From Saccharothrix coeruleofusca (lineage in GTDB: Bacteria; Actinomycetota; Actinomycetes; Mycobacteriales; Pseudonocardiaceae), in the NCBI RefSeq assembly GCF_014648515.1, contig NZ_BMRG01000004.1, forward strand, positions 600,522 through 664,521: a stretch of DNA of 64,000 bases, read 5' to 3'. The notes below the pieces were generated by a model. That model did not search any database, was not told where the DNA came from, and worked only from the letters and a program-made list of their open reading frames with translations. The position numbers were made by a program, and so were the translations under genes. Shown in pieces: positions 1 to 7,831 of the stretch (position 1 is its first letter; each line of letters opens with the position of its first letter).

Positions 1-275
1 CGGCCCTCCCTGGTCGCGCGCAGGAACTCCGCGCGCTCGTCGCCGCGCAGGCCCAGCGCGCTGGCCAGCGCCTCCCCCGTGCGCCGCTGCGGCCAGCGCG
101 CCCGACCGCCCTCCACGTCGCTGATCGCCCGGACGCTGACCCCGGACAGCTCGCTGAGCTGCTCCTGGGTCAGCCCGGCCCGCCTGCGGTAGGTGCTCAG
201 CAGCGACCCCAGAGCGGGTCCGGGGGTGTCGGCGCGCGCCACGTCCATCCACACCAAGGCGTTCTCCCTCGCCAT
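1..275 (-). CDS. XRE-family HTH regulator (3' part cut off by window edge)
   Basis: The frame is open from an ATG at 275 to the left edge. About 91 residues are visible, so the C-terminus is missing. Residues ~20-85 form a helix-turn-helix of the XRE type: LLSTYRRRAGLTQEQLSELS, then GVSVRAISDVEGGRARWPQ, the recognition-helix pattern seen at the N-terminus of many actinomycete ATPase or TPR regulators. A second in-frame ATG at 248 is an alternative start. It lies downstream of the AfsR-like gene on the same strand with an 89-bp gap. It may be a plain regulator or the N-terminus of a larger STAND protein; the visible part cannot decide. Confidence 0.75.
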   Translation of the reverse strand, partial: MARENALVWMDVARADTPGPALGSLLSTYRRRAGLTQEQLSELSGVSVRAISDVEGGRARWPQRRTGEALASALGLRGDERAEFLRATREG

Positions 276-364
276 CCGGTACGAGTGGCCCGCGCGAACC
301 CCCAGCGCCGCGCGGTCGGGCCCGACGCTAGGCAACCGAAGTGCGTGATTTGTGAACGACGCCT

Positions 365-3079
365 TCACCGCAGGTGGGCCAGCTTGGCCCGCAACCCCTC
401 CACGCGCGGCAGCTCCAGCTCCTCGAACGTCACCAGCGCCGCCCGCCACCGCTCGGCGGCCCGTTCGGGCCTGCCCGCCGCCGCCTCGGCGTCGCCCAGC
501 CGCTCCCCCGTGTCGGCTGCGGCGTAGCGCACGCCCAGCCGCAGGTACGCCTGGAGGGCCAGCTCGTAGCTGTGCACCGCCTCCTCCACCCGGCCCAGGT
601 GGAACAGCGCGTGCCCGATGCTGTCGCGCAGATCGGCCAGACCGTACTCGTCGCCGGTCCCCGTCATCAGCGCCAAGCCCTCCTGGCAGTGCTCCAACGC
701 CTCGTCGTAGCGGCCGAGCAGGCTCAGGCACCAGCCCACGGCGTTGAGCGCGCGGGCGGTGCGCACCACGTCGGACCCCGAGCGCTGCGCCGCCAGCGTC
801 TTGCGGGCGTGGGCCAGGGCGTGGTCGTAGTCGCCGGTGGACTCGTAGAGCCAGCTGGTGAACCGGTGCACGTCGGCCAGCAGCCGCTGCTCGGCGACCC
901 CGTCGAGCACGGTCAGCGCCAGCTCGCCGTGCTCGCACGCCACCTCGACCCGACCCAGGTCGGCCTCGGCCCTGGCCAGGCCGACCAGCCCGTGGCCCTC
1001 GCCGAGCCGGTCGCCCGCGCGGCGGGCCGCCTCGATGGCCACCTCGCTGGCCACCACCAGGTCGTGCCAGTGCCCGGCCCGGTCCAGGTGGTGCGCCAGC
1101 GCCCAGCCCAGCCGCCACGCGATGCCGTCCTCGCCCCGCTCGAACGCCAGCGCCTGGGCGGCCAGCAGCACCACCCGCTCGGCGGCCAGCCAGCCCACCG
1201 CGCGGTCGGCGTCGGCGAAGGCGGTCGGCCGCGCGGTCGGCGGGGGCGGGTCCAGCGGGATGGGCACCCGGTCCGGGGACATCGCCATGGCCGCCGCGAC
1301 GGCGGTGTGCAGGTAGTGCCCGAGCACGCCGGTGATCGCGGCGTCGCGCTCGCCGGGGGTGTCGTGGGTGTGGGTCAGCTCGGTGGCGTAGACGCGCAGC
1401 AAGTCGTGCAGGGCGTAGCGGCCGGGGGTGTGCTCGTCGAGCAGGTGGACGCCGGTCAGCTCGGTCAGCAGCCGCCGGGCGCGGGCCGGGGACGCACCCA
1501 GCAGCGCGGCGGCCGCGGCGACGCCGATGTCAGCGCCGGGGGCCAGCGGCAGCAGCCGGAACAGCCGGGCCGCGTCGGTGCTGAGCGCGTCGTAGGACCA
1601 GGAGAACACCGCGCGCACGTCCAGCGTGACGTCCCCCGCCGACAGCGCGTCCAAGCCCTCGCGGGCGTCGGCCAGGTCCTCCGCCAGCGCGGCGAGGGCG
1701 AAGGTGGGCCGGGTGGCGGCGCGGGCGGCGACCACCGCCAGCGCCAGCGGCAGCCGGGCGCACGCCGCGATGATCGTGTCCACCGCGGCCTCCTCGGCCT
1801 CGACCCGCCGCGCACCCAGCCGCCGGGCCAGCAGCTGCCGGGCCGAGGCGGGGTCGAGCACGTCCAGCCGGACCGGACGGGCGTTGTGCGTGGCCACCAG
1901 ACCCGCCAGGTCGTCGCGGCTGGTCACCACGGCCAGGCAGCCCGCGCCGGGCAGCAGCGGCCGCACCTGTTCGGCGTCGCGCGCGTTGTCCAGCAGCACC
2001 AGCACCCGGCGACCGTCGAGCAGGCTGCGCAGCAGCGCCGAGCGCCCCTGCTCGCCCTCGGGCACGTCCCCCGGCCGCACGCCCAGGGCGTGCAGGAACT
2101 CGCGCAGCTGCACGGCGGGCTTCACCGCGGGCTCGCCGGGGTGGTAGCCCCGCAGGTTGGCGTAGAGCAGGCCGTCGGGGAAGCGGTCCGCGACCCGGTG
2201 CGCCAAGCGCACCGCGAAGGTGGTCTTGCCGACGCCCGCCATCCCGGTGACGGCGATCAGCCGCTCGCCGTCGGCGATGGCCCGTTCCACCGCCTCCGAC
2301 TGCTCCCGCCTGCCCACGAAGGCGTCGAGCGGGCGGGGCAGCTGGGCGGGCCGCACCGAGAGCGGGGCCGGTCCCAGCACGCTCCGGTGCGCCGCCCGCA
2401 GCACCTCCCCCGGATCGAGCCCCAGTTCCTCGGCCAGCCGGGCGCGCAGCGCCTCGTAGACCTCGATCGCCTCGGCCTGCGCCCCGGAGGCGGCCAGCGC
2501 CAGCATCAGGTCCGCGTGCAACGCCTCGTCCAGCGGGTGCTCGCGCGCGGCCGACCGCAGCGCGGGCAGCACGACCTGCGCCTCGCCGAGGTCCGCTGCC
2601 AGCGCGGCGGCCCGCCGCGCCGCGACCACCCGCTCGTGCTCGACGGCCACGAACTGCGGGCCCGAGCGGACCTCCCCGGTGATCCCCGCGGCCACCGGCC
2701 CCTGCCACAGCTCCAGCGCCTCGACCAGCAGCGCGAGCGCTTCGCGCGGCTCCCGCCCGCCCGCTCGGCGCACCAGTTCGCGAAACCGCAGCAGGTCCAG
2801 GCTGTCCGCGTCGACCACGGGCTGGTAGCCGCCCGCCACCGGCAGCAGCCAACGCCCCGTGGCGCGGCGCGGCAGGTCCGGCTCGATCAGCCTGCGCAGC
2901 GCGCCGACGTAGCGGTGCACCACGTTGGCCGCGCTGGTGGGCGGGTCGACCGGCCACAGCGCGTCGACGAGGTGGGACAGCGGCACCGGCCTGCCCCCGC
3001 CCGTCAGCAGGAGGGCGAGCACCGCCTGCTGCTGCGGCGGTCCCAGGGCCAGCTCCGCCCCGTCCGCCCAGCCCCGCAA
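365..3079 (-). CDS. AfsR/SARP-family transcriptional regulator (BTAD, NB-ARC ATPase, TPR)
   Basis: The protein of about 904 aa has an OmpR-like DNA-binding segment and BTAD (residues ~1-245), then an NB-ARC ATPase with P-loop GMAGVGKTT (~280) and Walker-B-like VLVLLDNA. The C-terminal third is TPR-like (repeated ALNAVGWCLSLLGRYDEA-type helices). This is the AfsR layout; such proteins activate secondary-metabolism or stress genes as ATP-dependent switches. The listed start is a TTG at 3079. The conserved first strand of the DNA-binding fold, RWSVLGPL, is encoded just upstream (3080-3103) in the same open frame, which continues to a TGA at 3131-3133 with no ATG, GTG or TTG. The true start may therefore be a rare codon (for example CTG at 3116-3118, five bases after GGGGAG). 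Target genes cannot be told from the sequence. Confidence 0.88.
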   Translation of the reverse strand: MRGWADGAELALGPPQQQAVLALLLTGGGRPVPLSHLVDALWPVDPPTSAANVVHRYVGALRRLIEPDLPRRATGRWLLPVAGGYQPVVDADSLDLLRFRELVRRAGGREPREALALLVEALELWQGPVAAGITGEVRSGPQFVAVEHERVVAARRAAALAADLGEAQVVLPALRSAAREHPLDEALHADLMLALAASGAQAEAIEVYEALRARLAEELGLDPGEVLRAAHRSVLGPAPLSVRPAQLPRPLDAFVGRREQSEAVERAIADGERLIAVTGMAGVGKTTFAVRLAHRVADRFPDGLLYANLRGYHPGEPAVKPAVQLREFLHALGVRPGDVPEGEQGRSALLRSLLDGRRVLVLLDNARDAEQVRPLLPGAGCLAVVTSRDDLAGLVATHNARPVRLDVLDPASARQLLARRLGARRVEAEEAAVDTIIAACARLPLALAVVAARAATRPTFALAALAEDLADAREGLDALSAGDVTLDVRAVFSWSYDALSTDAARLFRLLPLAPGADIGVAAAAALLGASPARARRLLTELTGVHLLDEHTPGRYALHDLLRVYATELTHTHDTPGERDAAITGVLGHYLHTAVAAAMAMSPDRVPIPLDPPPPTARPTAFADADRAVGWLAAERVVLLAAQALAFERGEDGIAWRLGWALAHHLDRAGHWHDLVVASEVAIEAARRAGDRLGEGHGLVGLARAEADLGRVEVACEHGELALTVLDGVAEQRLLADVHRFTSWLYESTGDYDHALAHARKTLAAQRSGSDVVRTARALNAVGWCLSLLGRYDEALEHCQEGLALMTGTGDEYGLADLRDSIGHALFHLGRVEEAVHSYELALQAYLRLGVRYAAADTGERLGDAEAAAGRPERAAERWRAALVTFEELELPRVEGLRAKLAHLR

Positions 3080-3288
3080 GGGTCCGAGGACCGACCAGCG
3101 AACACCTCTCCGGATCAGGGCATCTCCCCATCAGCGCGTGCTCGGCCCGGCACGGCGGCGGGCTTGGCGTCTTGCTGCGGCAGGACTCGCACTCTACTGA
3201 TACAGCGCGTCGCCGGTGAGGACCACGGGCGCGGAAGGGGAACGTGATCGGTTCCACCCGGTCGGCACACCCCGCGCGGCCGACGCGG

Positions 3289-3831
3289 TCAGTCCAACGG
3301 GTACTCCATCGACACGCCCGGCAGCACGACGCCGTCGGGCAGGGGCACACCGGTGCGGCGCACCTCGCGGAAGCCGAAGGCCCGGTAGAGCGGCTCGCCG
3401 GGCAGGGTCGCCATCAGCACCAGTGCGCGGAACCCCTCGGCCTTGGCCGCCCGCGCGCACGAGGACAGGATCGCGCGTCCCAGGCCGAGGCGTGCCCAGT
3501 CGCCGCGCACGAACATCGCCCGCACGCGCGCGGGCTCGGTGGCGGGGTCGAGCAGGCGGTCGTCGGTCGGCTGGGCGCCGGAACCGGTGTAGAGCTTGTC
3601 CCGCCTGCTCCAGCCGCCGCACGCGACGATCTGCCCGTCGGCCTCGTGGACGAAGTACGTGCCGTCGTCGATGAGCACCACGTCGGGCACGGTCAGGTGC
3701 ACCGCCGCGCTGGCCGTCTCCCGCTCGCCGTGGAAGGCCGGGAACAGCTCGAGCACCGACCTGCGCATCAGCGCCTCGATCTGCGGCACGTCGGATCGCA
3801 GCGCCTTGCGCTGCACGGCTGGCACGCTCAC
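3289..3831 (-). CDS. GNAT-family N-acetyltransferase
   Basis: The predicted 180-aa protein has the GNAT acetyl-CoA binding pattern: ARVRAMFVRGDWARLGLGRAIL (motif A, equivalent of Q/RxxGxG/A) followed by LVLMATLPGEPLYRAFGF, the usual motif B with the YxxxGF tail. It should transfer an acetyl group from acetyl-CoA to a small molecule or protein amine; the substrate is unknown. I chose the GTG at 3831 because GGGGGAGG lies five bases upstream. An upstream ATG at 3912 would add 27 residues and run into the promoter of the divergent gene. The two genes share an intergenic region of about 106 bp. Confidence 0.85.
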   Translation of the reverse strand: MSVPAVQRKALRSDVPQIEALMRRSVLELFPAFHGERETASAAVHLTVPDVVLIDDGTYFVHEADGQIVACGGWSRRDKLYTGSGAQPTDDRLLDPATEPARVRAMFVRGDWARLGLGRAILSSCARAAKAEGFRALVLMATLPGEPLYRAFGFREVRRTGVPLPDGVVLPGVSMEYPLD

Positions 3832-3937
3832 CGGGTCCTCCCCCACGTCCCGACGATCATCCCACTGATCCGGACCGCCGCCAGTGCTCGTCCGCCAGTG
3901 CTTGTCCGCCACCGCGGACCCGCCCTACCTTGCCGGT

Positions 3938-4594
3938 GTGGACCTCTTCTCGCGCTCATGGGCGGCGTTGCGGGCAGCGGTGGCCGACCTGCCCGACGAG
4001 CACTTCGCGCGACCGTCCGGCTGCGCGGGCTGGCTCGTCCGGGACCTGGTGTGCCACCTGGTCATCGACGCGCAGGACGTCCTGATCACCCTGGTGACCC
4101 CCGCCGAGGGGGAACCGACCAGGGACGCGATCACCTACTGGCAGGTCACCGCGACGCCGCCGAGCGGCGACGACCCGCTCGACGCGCTGGTCGTCCGGCT
4201 GGCCGCCGCCTACGAGCAGCCGTGGCTGCTGAAGTTCCACCTCGACGACGTCGGCTCCGCCGCAGGCCGGGCCGCCGGGCTGGCCGATCCCGAGGCCCGC
4301 GTCAGCACGCGCGGACAGGTCATCACCGCGGGTGACTACCTGTCCGCGTACGTCCTGGAGTGGACGCTGCACCACCTCGACCTCGTCGCGCACCTGCCCG
4401 ACGCGGCGCGACCGCCCGCCGACGGCCTCGCCCGCTCGCGCGGGATGCTGGAGCGGATCGCCGCGGCCGCGTTCCCCCGGTCGTTCTCCGACGAGGACGC
4501 GCTGCTGATCGGCACCGGTCGCAAGGCCCCGACCCCCGCGCAGCGGGCCGGGCTGGGCGAGCTGGCCGCGAAGCTCCCGCTGGTCCTGGGCTGA
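3938..4594 (+). CDS. Maleylpyruvate isomerase/mycothiol-dependent (MDMPI, DinB-fold) family protein
   Basis: The predicted protein of 218 aa has the MDMPI N-terminal four-helix fold: LRAAVADLPDEHFARPSGCAGW, then VRDLVCHLVIDAQD with a metal-type His, and a later LEWTLHHLDLVAH carrying two more His. Family members use mycothiol or bind a metal in thiol-dependent transfer reactions, but most are of unknown substrate. The GTG at 3938 is preferred: it follows a TACCTT -10-like hexamer by about eight bases, as in leaderless actinomycete transcripts. An in-frame start at 3884 would overlap the regulatory region of the divergent GNAT gene. Confidence 0.8.
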   Translation: MDLFSRSWAALRAAVADLPDEHFARPSGCAGWLVRDLVCHLVIDAQDVLITLVTPAEGEPTRDAITYWQVTATPPSGDDPLDALVVRLAAAYEQPWLLKFHLDDVGSAAGRAAGLADPEARVSTRGQVITAGDYLSAYVLEWTLHHLDLVAHLPDAARPPADGLARSRGMLERIAAAAFPRSFSDEDALLIGTGRKAPTPAQRAGLGELAAKLPLVLG

Positions 4595-4615
4595 TCGCGG
4601 GCCCGCGCCGGGGCT

Positions 4616-6175
4616 TCAGTGGCTGCCGCTGAGCTCCCCGCTCAGCGCGCCGTGGAGCTCGGCGCTGCGCCGGTTGAGGCCGGTGATCCGGACGGTCTTG
4701 CCGCGTGCGGCGTACTTGCCGGTGATCGCGTCCAGTGCCGCGACCGAGGACGCGTCCCAGATGTGCGCCGCGCCGAGGTCGACGATGACCTCTGCGGGGT
4801 CGTTGGCGTAGTCGAACCGGTGCACGATGTCGTTGCTGGAGGCGAAGAACAACTCCCCCTTGACGACGTAGACGACCCTGGTGCCGTCCGGGTCGAGCAC
4901 GGCTTCCACGGTGGCCGTGCCCGCGACGCGGCGGGCGAAGATGACCACGGCGGTCAGACTGCCGAGCACGACGCCGATGGCGAGGTTGTCGGTGGCCACG
5001 ACCGCCGCCACGGTCACCACCATCACCGCGATCTCCCCGGCGGGCATCCGCTTGAGCGTCGACGGTGCCACGGAGTGCCAGTCGAAGGTGCCCACCGAGA
5101 CCAGCACCATGACCGCGACCAGCGCGGCCATCGGGATGTCCGAGACCAGCGGGCCGAAGACCACGCACAGCACCATCAGGAACGCGCCCGCCAGGAACGT
5201 CGACAGGCGCGTGCGCGCCCCGTTCTTCACGTTGATCATCGTCTGGCCGATCATGGCGCAGCCGCCCATGCCGCCGAACAGGCCGGTCACCACGTTGGCC
5301 ACGCCCTGGCCGATGGACTCCCGCGTCTTGTTGGAGCGGGTGTCGGTGAGGTCGTCGACCAGCTTCGCGGTCATCAGCGACTCCATCAGCCCCACCAGCG
5401 CCAGCGCCACCGCGTACGGCGCGATGGTCTTGAGCGTGTCGAGCGTGAACGGCACGTCGGGCAGCCCCGGCGTGGGCAGCGCCGACGGCAGCTCGCCCCG
5501 GTCGCCGACCGTGGGCACGGCGATGCCCGCCCCGATGGTCAGCGCGGTCAGCGCGACGATGGACACCAGCGGCGCGGGCACCGCCTTCGTCAGGCGCGGG
5601 AACAGCACCATCAGCGTCAACGCCCCCGCGACCAGCGGGTAGACCGGCCACGGCACGTCCACCAGCTCGGGCACCTGGGCCAGGAAGATCAGGATGGCCA
5701 GCGAGTTGACGAACCCCACCATCACCGAGCGCGGCACGAACCGCATCAGCCCGGCCACGCCCAGCGCGCCCAGCGCGATCTGGACCAGACCGCCCAGGAT
5801 GACCGCGGCCACCAGGTGACCCAGGCCGTGCTCGCGCACCAGCGGCGCCACGACCAGGGCGACCGCGCCGGTGGCGGCGGAGATCATCGCCGGGCGACCG
5901 CCGACGACCGAGATGACCACGGCCATGGTGAAGGAGGCGAACAGCCCGACGCTGGGGTCGACCCCGGCGATGACGGAGAACGAGATGGCCTCCGGGATCA
6001 GCGCCAGCGCCACCAGCAGCCCTGCCAGGACTTCGGTGCGCAGCACCTTCGGGGTGAGCCAGGCCGGTCGGGCCTTCGGTGCGGAGAGGTTCACAGCGAC
6101 CTTGTCGTGCTCGGACGCGCCCCAGCGGCGGGACGCGCGGGAAGAAGCGGCGCCGGAGGCGCTCGCGGGGGCCAC
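4616..6175 (-). CDS. SulP-family inorganic anion transporter with STAS domain
   Basis: The protein of up to 519 aa has about 10-12 hydrophobic helices starting with LLVALALIPEAISFSVIAGVDP, the SulP signature region. GGMGGCAMIGQTMINVKNGARTRLS lies mid-protein, and a C-terminal STAS domain (~residues 400-510) ends in AAHIWDASSVAALDAITGKYAARG. SulP proteins carry sulfate, bicarbonate or related anions across the plasma membrane. The GTG at 6175 is the longest start; GTG at 6094 with AAGG six bases upstream is equally plausible and would remove a low-complexity Ala/Ser leader. A 13-codon ORF with its own Shine-Dalgarno sequence and a 16-bp palindrome lie upstream, which hints at leader-based or repressor control. 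Confidence 0.92.
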   Translation of the reverse strand: MAPASASGAASSRASRRWGASEHDKVAVNLSAPKARPAWLTPKVLRTEVLAGLLVALALIPEAISFSVIAGVDPSVGLFASFTMAVVISVVGGRPAMISAATGAVALVVAPLVREHGLGHLVAAVILGGLVQIALGALGVAGLMRFVPRSVMVGFVNSLAILIFLAQVPELVDVPWPVYPLVAGALTLMVLFPRLTKAVPAPLVSIVALTALTIGAGIAVPTVGDRGELPSALPTPGLPDVPFTLDTLKTIAPYAVALALVGLMESLMTAKLVDDLTDTRSNKTRESIGQGVANVVTGLFGGMGGCAMIGQTMINVKNGARTRLSTFLAGAFLMVLCVVFGPLVSDIPMAALVAVMVLVSVGTFDWHSVAPSTLKRMPAGEIAVMVVTVAAVVATDNLAIGVVLGSLTAVVIFARRVAGTATVEAVLDPDGTRVVYVVKGELFFASSNDIVHRFDYANDPAEVIVDLGAAHIWDASSVAALDAITGKYAARGKTVRITGLNRRSAELHGALSGELSGSH

Positions 6176-6205
6176 CGCCGAAGCGGCGCGAGGAGGGGGT
6201 TCCCG

Positions 6206-6247
6206 CTACGGCGGGCAGGACCGGGAGCGAGGCGGGCTCGTGCGCAC
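6206..6247 (-). CDS. Short upstream ORF (13 aa) ahead of the SulP gene
   Basis: The GTG at 6247 is preceded by AGGAGA at a six-base spacing and encodes MRTSPPRSRSCPP followed by TAG. The ORF ends about 30 bases before the SulP start at 6175. Its stop codon lies in the loop of a small CCCGC/GCGGG hairpin. Cysteine-containing leader peptides upstream of sulfur-assimilation genes are known in actinobacteria, and a single Cys near the end of this one fits that idea loosely. It may equally be a chance ORF. Confidence 0.35.
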   Translation of the reverse strand: MRTSPPRSRSCPP

Positions 6248-6281
6248 GCGTCGTCTCCTGTCCGTGAAGGGGTTCGTGGTG

Positions 6282-6297
6282 GGGACGACGTCGTCCC
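6282..6297. promoter_or_regulatory. Perfect 16-bp palindrome upstream of SulP gene
   Basis: GGGACGACGTCGTCCC is a perfect dyad lying upstream of the short ORF and SulP start, in a likely promoter region. It has operator form, but no regulator can be assigned. Confidence 0.4.
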
Positions 6298-6460
6298 GCC
6301 GACGGCGTGCAACTCTACCCCCATCCCGCCGCGGTGATCCCGTGGTGAGGTCGGGATGTGGCGAGCGCAACGACCGCGCAGGCGGCTCCGATCCGGCATC
6401 GCGGTGACCCCGCCGACGGCGGTGCACCCGATCGGCGGGCACACCGCCGTTGACGGGGCA

Positions 6461-6489
6461 TTTACTCCGTGCGAGCGCTGTTCGATACT
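6461..6489 (+). promoter_or_regulatory. Sigma-70-type promoter of the riboswitch/terC transcript
   Basis: TTTACT (6461-6466) and GATACT (6484-6489) are separated by exactly 17 bp and each match the consensus at four positions. The predicted start site at about 6496 coincides with the 5' edge of the manganese riboswitch, which supports the call. Confidence 0.55.
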
Positions 6490-6495
6490 GAACGC

Positions 6496-6588
6496 CGAGG
6501 GGAGTACTTCCGAAGCGTCCACCCGGTCAGTACGGGCATCCCGGCGGTGTCCCCGGGGGACCACCCCGGCGGGGTGAAGGAGACCTCG
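6496..6588 (+). promoter_or_regulatory. Manganese-sensing riboswitch (yybP-ykoY class)
   Basis: The 5' strand carries CGAGGGGAGTA (6496-6506) and the 3' strand AAGGAGACCTCG (6577-6588). CGAGG and CCTCG pair as P1, and the GGGGAGTA and GGAGACC elements are the hallmark conserved segments of the yybP-ykoY class. Between them lies GGTCAGTACGG, matching the second conserved loop, and a GC-rich arm. The class binds Mn2+ and is typically found before TerC/Alx, MntP and P-type ATPase exporters, as here. Confidence 0.85.
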
Positions 6589-6611
6589 AACCACTCCGGT
6601 GTTCGAGGAGG
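6584..6611 (+). promoter_or_regulatory. Anti-Shine-Dalgarno hairpin sharing the riboswitch P1 strand
   Basis: CCTCGAAC (6584-6591) is perfectly complementary to GTTCGAGG (6601-6608), giving an 8-bp stem with a 9-base loop. The 3' arm runs into the Shine-Dalgarno AGGAGG (6606-6611), five bases before the ATG at 6617. CCTCG is also the 3' strand of riboswitch P1, so the two pairings exclude each other. Metal-bound P1 would free the ribosome binding site; without metal the hairpin would cover it. Confidence 0.75.
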
Positions 6612-6616
6612 CCCCG

Positions 6617-7633
6617 ATGCTCGTACCGGCCGCGGCCGATGCCGCGGGATCGCTGGGATCGGCGCACTTGTGGCTGGTCAGCATCGCCGTGCTGGTGGCG
6701 CTGCTGATCGCCGACTTCGCGATCACCCATCGCCCGCACGAGGTCTCGGCACGCGAGGCGGTGGGGTGGTCGGTGTTCTACCTCGCGCTGCCGGTGGTGT
6801 TCGCGATCTGGTTGTGGAGCGCCTTCGGGAGCGGCCCGGCGGTGGAGTTCATGACCGGGTTCGTGGTGGAGAAGTCCCTGTCGGTGGACAACCTGTTCGT
6901 GTTCATGCTGCTGCTCGGCGCTTTCTCCGTGCCCACCGAGGTCCGGCAGCGCGTCCTGCTCTACGGCATCGTCGGCGCGTTGGTGCTGCGCGGCGTGTTC
7001 ATCGCGGTGGGCGCGGCCATGCTGGCGGCCGGGACGTGGGCCTTCCTGGTGTTCGGCCTGGTGCTGTTCGTCTCCGCAGTGAAGCTCCTGCGCGACGCGT
7101 TCACCGGGGGCGAGGTCGAGCGGGACGTCTCCCGGATGCGGTCGGTCCGGCTGCTGCGCAAGCTGATGCCGGTCACCGGGGACTACCGGGGCGCCCGCCT
7201 GACCGTGCGCGAGCGCGGTCACCGCGCCCTCACGCCGCTGGCGGTCGTGGTGGTGGCCGTGTTCGCCACCGACGTGGTGTTCGCCATCGACTCGGTGCCC
7301 GCCGTCTACGGCATCACCGACGACCCCTACCTGGTGTTCGCCACGAACGCCTTCGCCCTGCTCGGCCTGCGCGCCCTGTACTTCGTGCTGCACTCCGCGC
7401 TGGCCAAGCTCGTCCACCTCAACCACGGGCTCGCGGTCATCCTCGCCTTCATCGGGGCGAAGCTGGCGCTGCACTGGGCGCACGGCATCTGGCCGGGGGT
7501 CCCGGAGATCCCCACCCCGGTCTCGCTGGCCGTGATCATCGGCACCCTCGCCGTCGTCACCGCGACCAGCCTGCGCTCCCGACGACGTTCCGGGACCTCC
7601 GCGGCCCGGAAGACCACCGCACCACAGGACTGA
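6617..7633 (+). CDS. TerC/Alx-family integral membrane metal exporter
   Basis: The protein of 338 aa has about nine hydrophobic helices. It shows the family's acidic intramembrane pattern EKSLSVDNLFVF in the first half and TDVVFAIDSVPA in the second, plus LRALYFVLHSAL. TerC/Alx proteins are linked to Mn2+ export and to metallating secreted proteins. The ATG at 6617 sits five bases after AGGAGG; the in-frame start at 6599 would lie inside the regulatory hairpin and is rejected. The gene is under a manganese riboswitch, which makes Mn2+ homeostasis the best supported role. A 37-aa hydrophobic ORF follows two bases after the stop. Confidence 0.9.
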   Translation: MLVPAAADAAGSLGSAHLWLVSIAVLVALLIADFAITHRPHEVSAREAVGWSVFYLALPVVFAIWLWSAFGSGPAVEFMTGFVVEKSLSVDNLFVFMLLLGAFSVPTEVRQRVLLYGIVGALVLRGVFIAVGAAMLAAGTWAFLVFGLVLFVSAVKLLRDAFTGGEVERDVSRMRSVRLLRKLMPVTGDYRGARLTVRERGHRALTPLAVVVVAVFATDVVFAIDSVPAVYGITDDPYLVFATNAFALLGLRALYFVLHSALAKLVHLNHGLAVILAFIGAKLALHWAHGIWPGVPEIPTPVSLAVIIGTLAVVTATSLRSRRRSGTSAARKTTAPQD

Positions 7634-7635
7634 CC

Positions 7636-7749
7636 ATGCTCTTCGAATGGCTGCTCGACGCGCTGATCGACATCGTCACCACGGTCCTCGTCCTCGCCGC
7701 GCTGGTGATCACCTGCGCCTCGCTGCACCCGCCCCGGTCGCCGCGCTGA
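7636..7749 (+). CDS. Possible 37-aa single-span membrane protein
   Basis: The ATG at 7636 lies two bases after the terC-family stop and encodes one hydrophobic segment, ALIDIVTTVLVLAALVITC, flanked by acidic (N-side) and basic/Pro (C-side) residues. The spacing suggests translational coupling. No clear Shine-Dalgarno is visible and the frame is short, so it may not be expressed. If real, it could be an accessory subunit of the metal exporter. Confidence 0.4.
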   Translation: MLFEWLLDALIDIVTTVLVLAALVITCASLHPPRSPR

Positions 7750-7784
7750 GCGCCACCGCCACCCGGCGATCAACGGCGATACCA

Positions 7785-7823
7785 CCAACGTTGGCAACGG
7801 TGATAGCAACACCGCCCTTATCC
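7785..7823 (+). promoter_or_regulatory. Promoter/operator region of the TetR gene
   Basis: A perfect CCAACGTTGG palindrome (7785-7794) overlaps TTGGCA (7791-7796), a -35-like hexamer. TTATCC (7818-7823) sits about nine bases before the GTG at 7832, which suggests a leaderless transcript. The palindrome is a candidate self-repression site. Confidence 0.4.
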
Positions 7824-7831
7824 TGAGCCGC

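Noticed and set aside
374-3247. Very long open frame on the + strand opposite the AfsR-like gene
   Set aside because: Composition is Arg/Gln/His/Gly-rich with no domain, typical of an antisense shadow in GC-rich coding DNA. The minus frame has full domain content.
6450-6489. TTGACG at 6450 as the -35 of the terC promoter
   Set aside because: Spacing to GATACT is 28 bases. TTTACT with 17 bases fits better.
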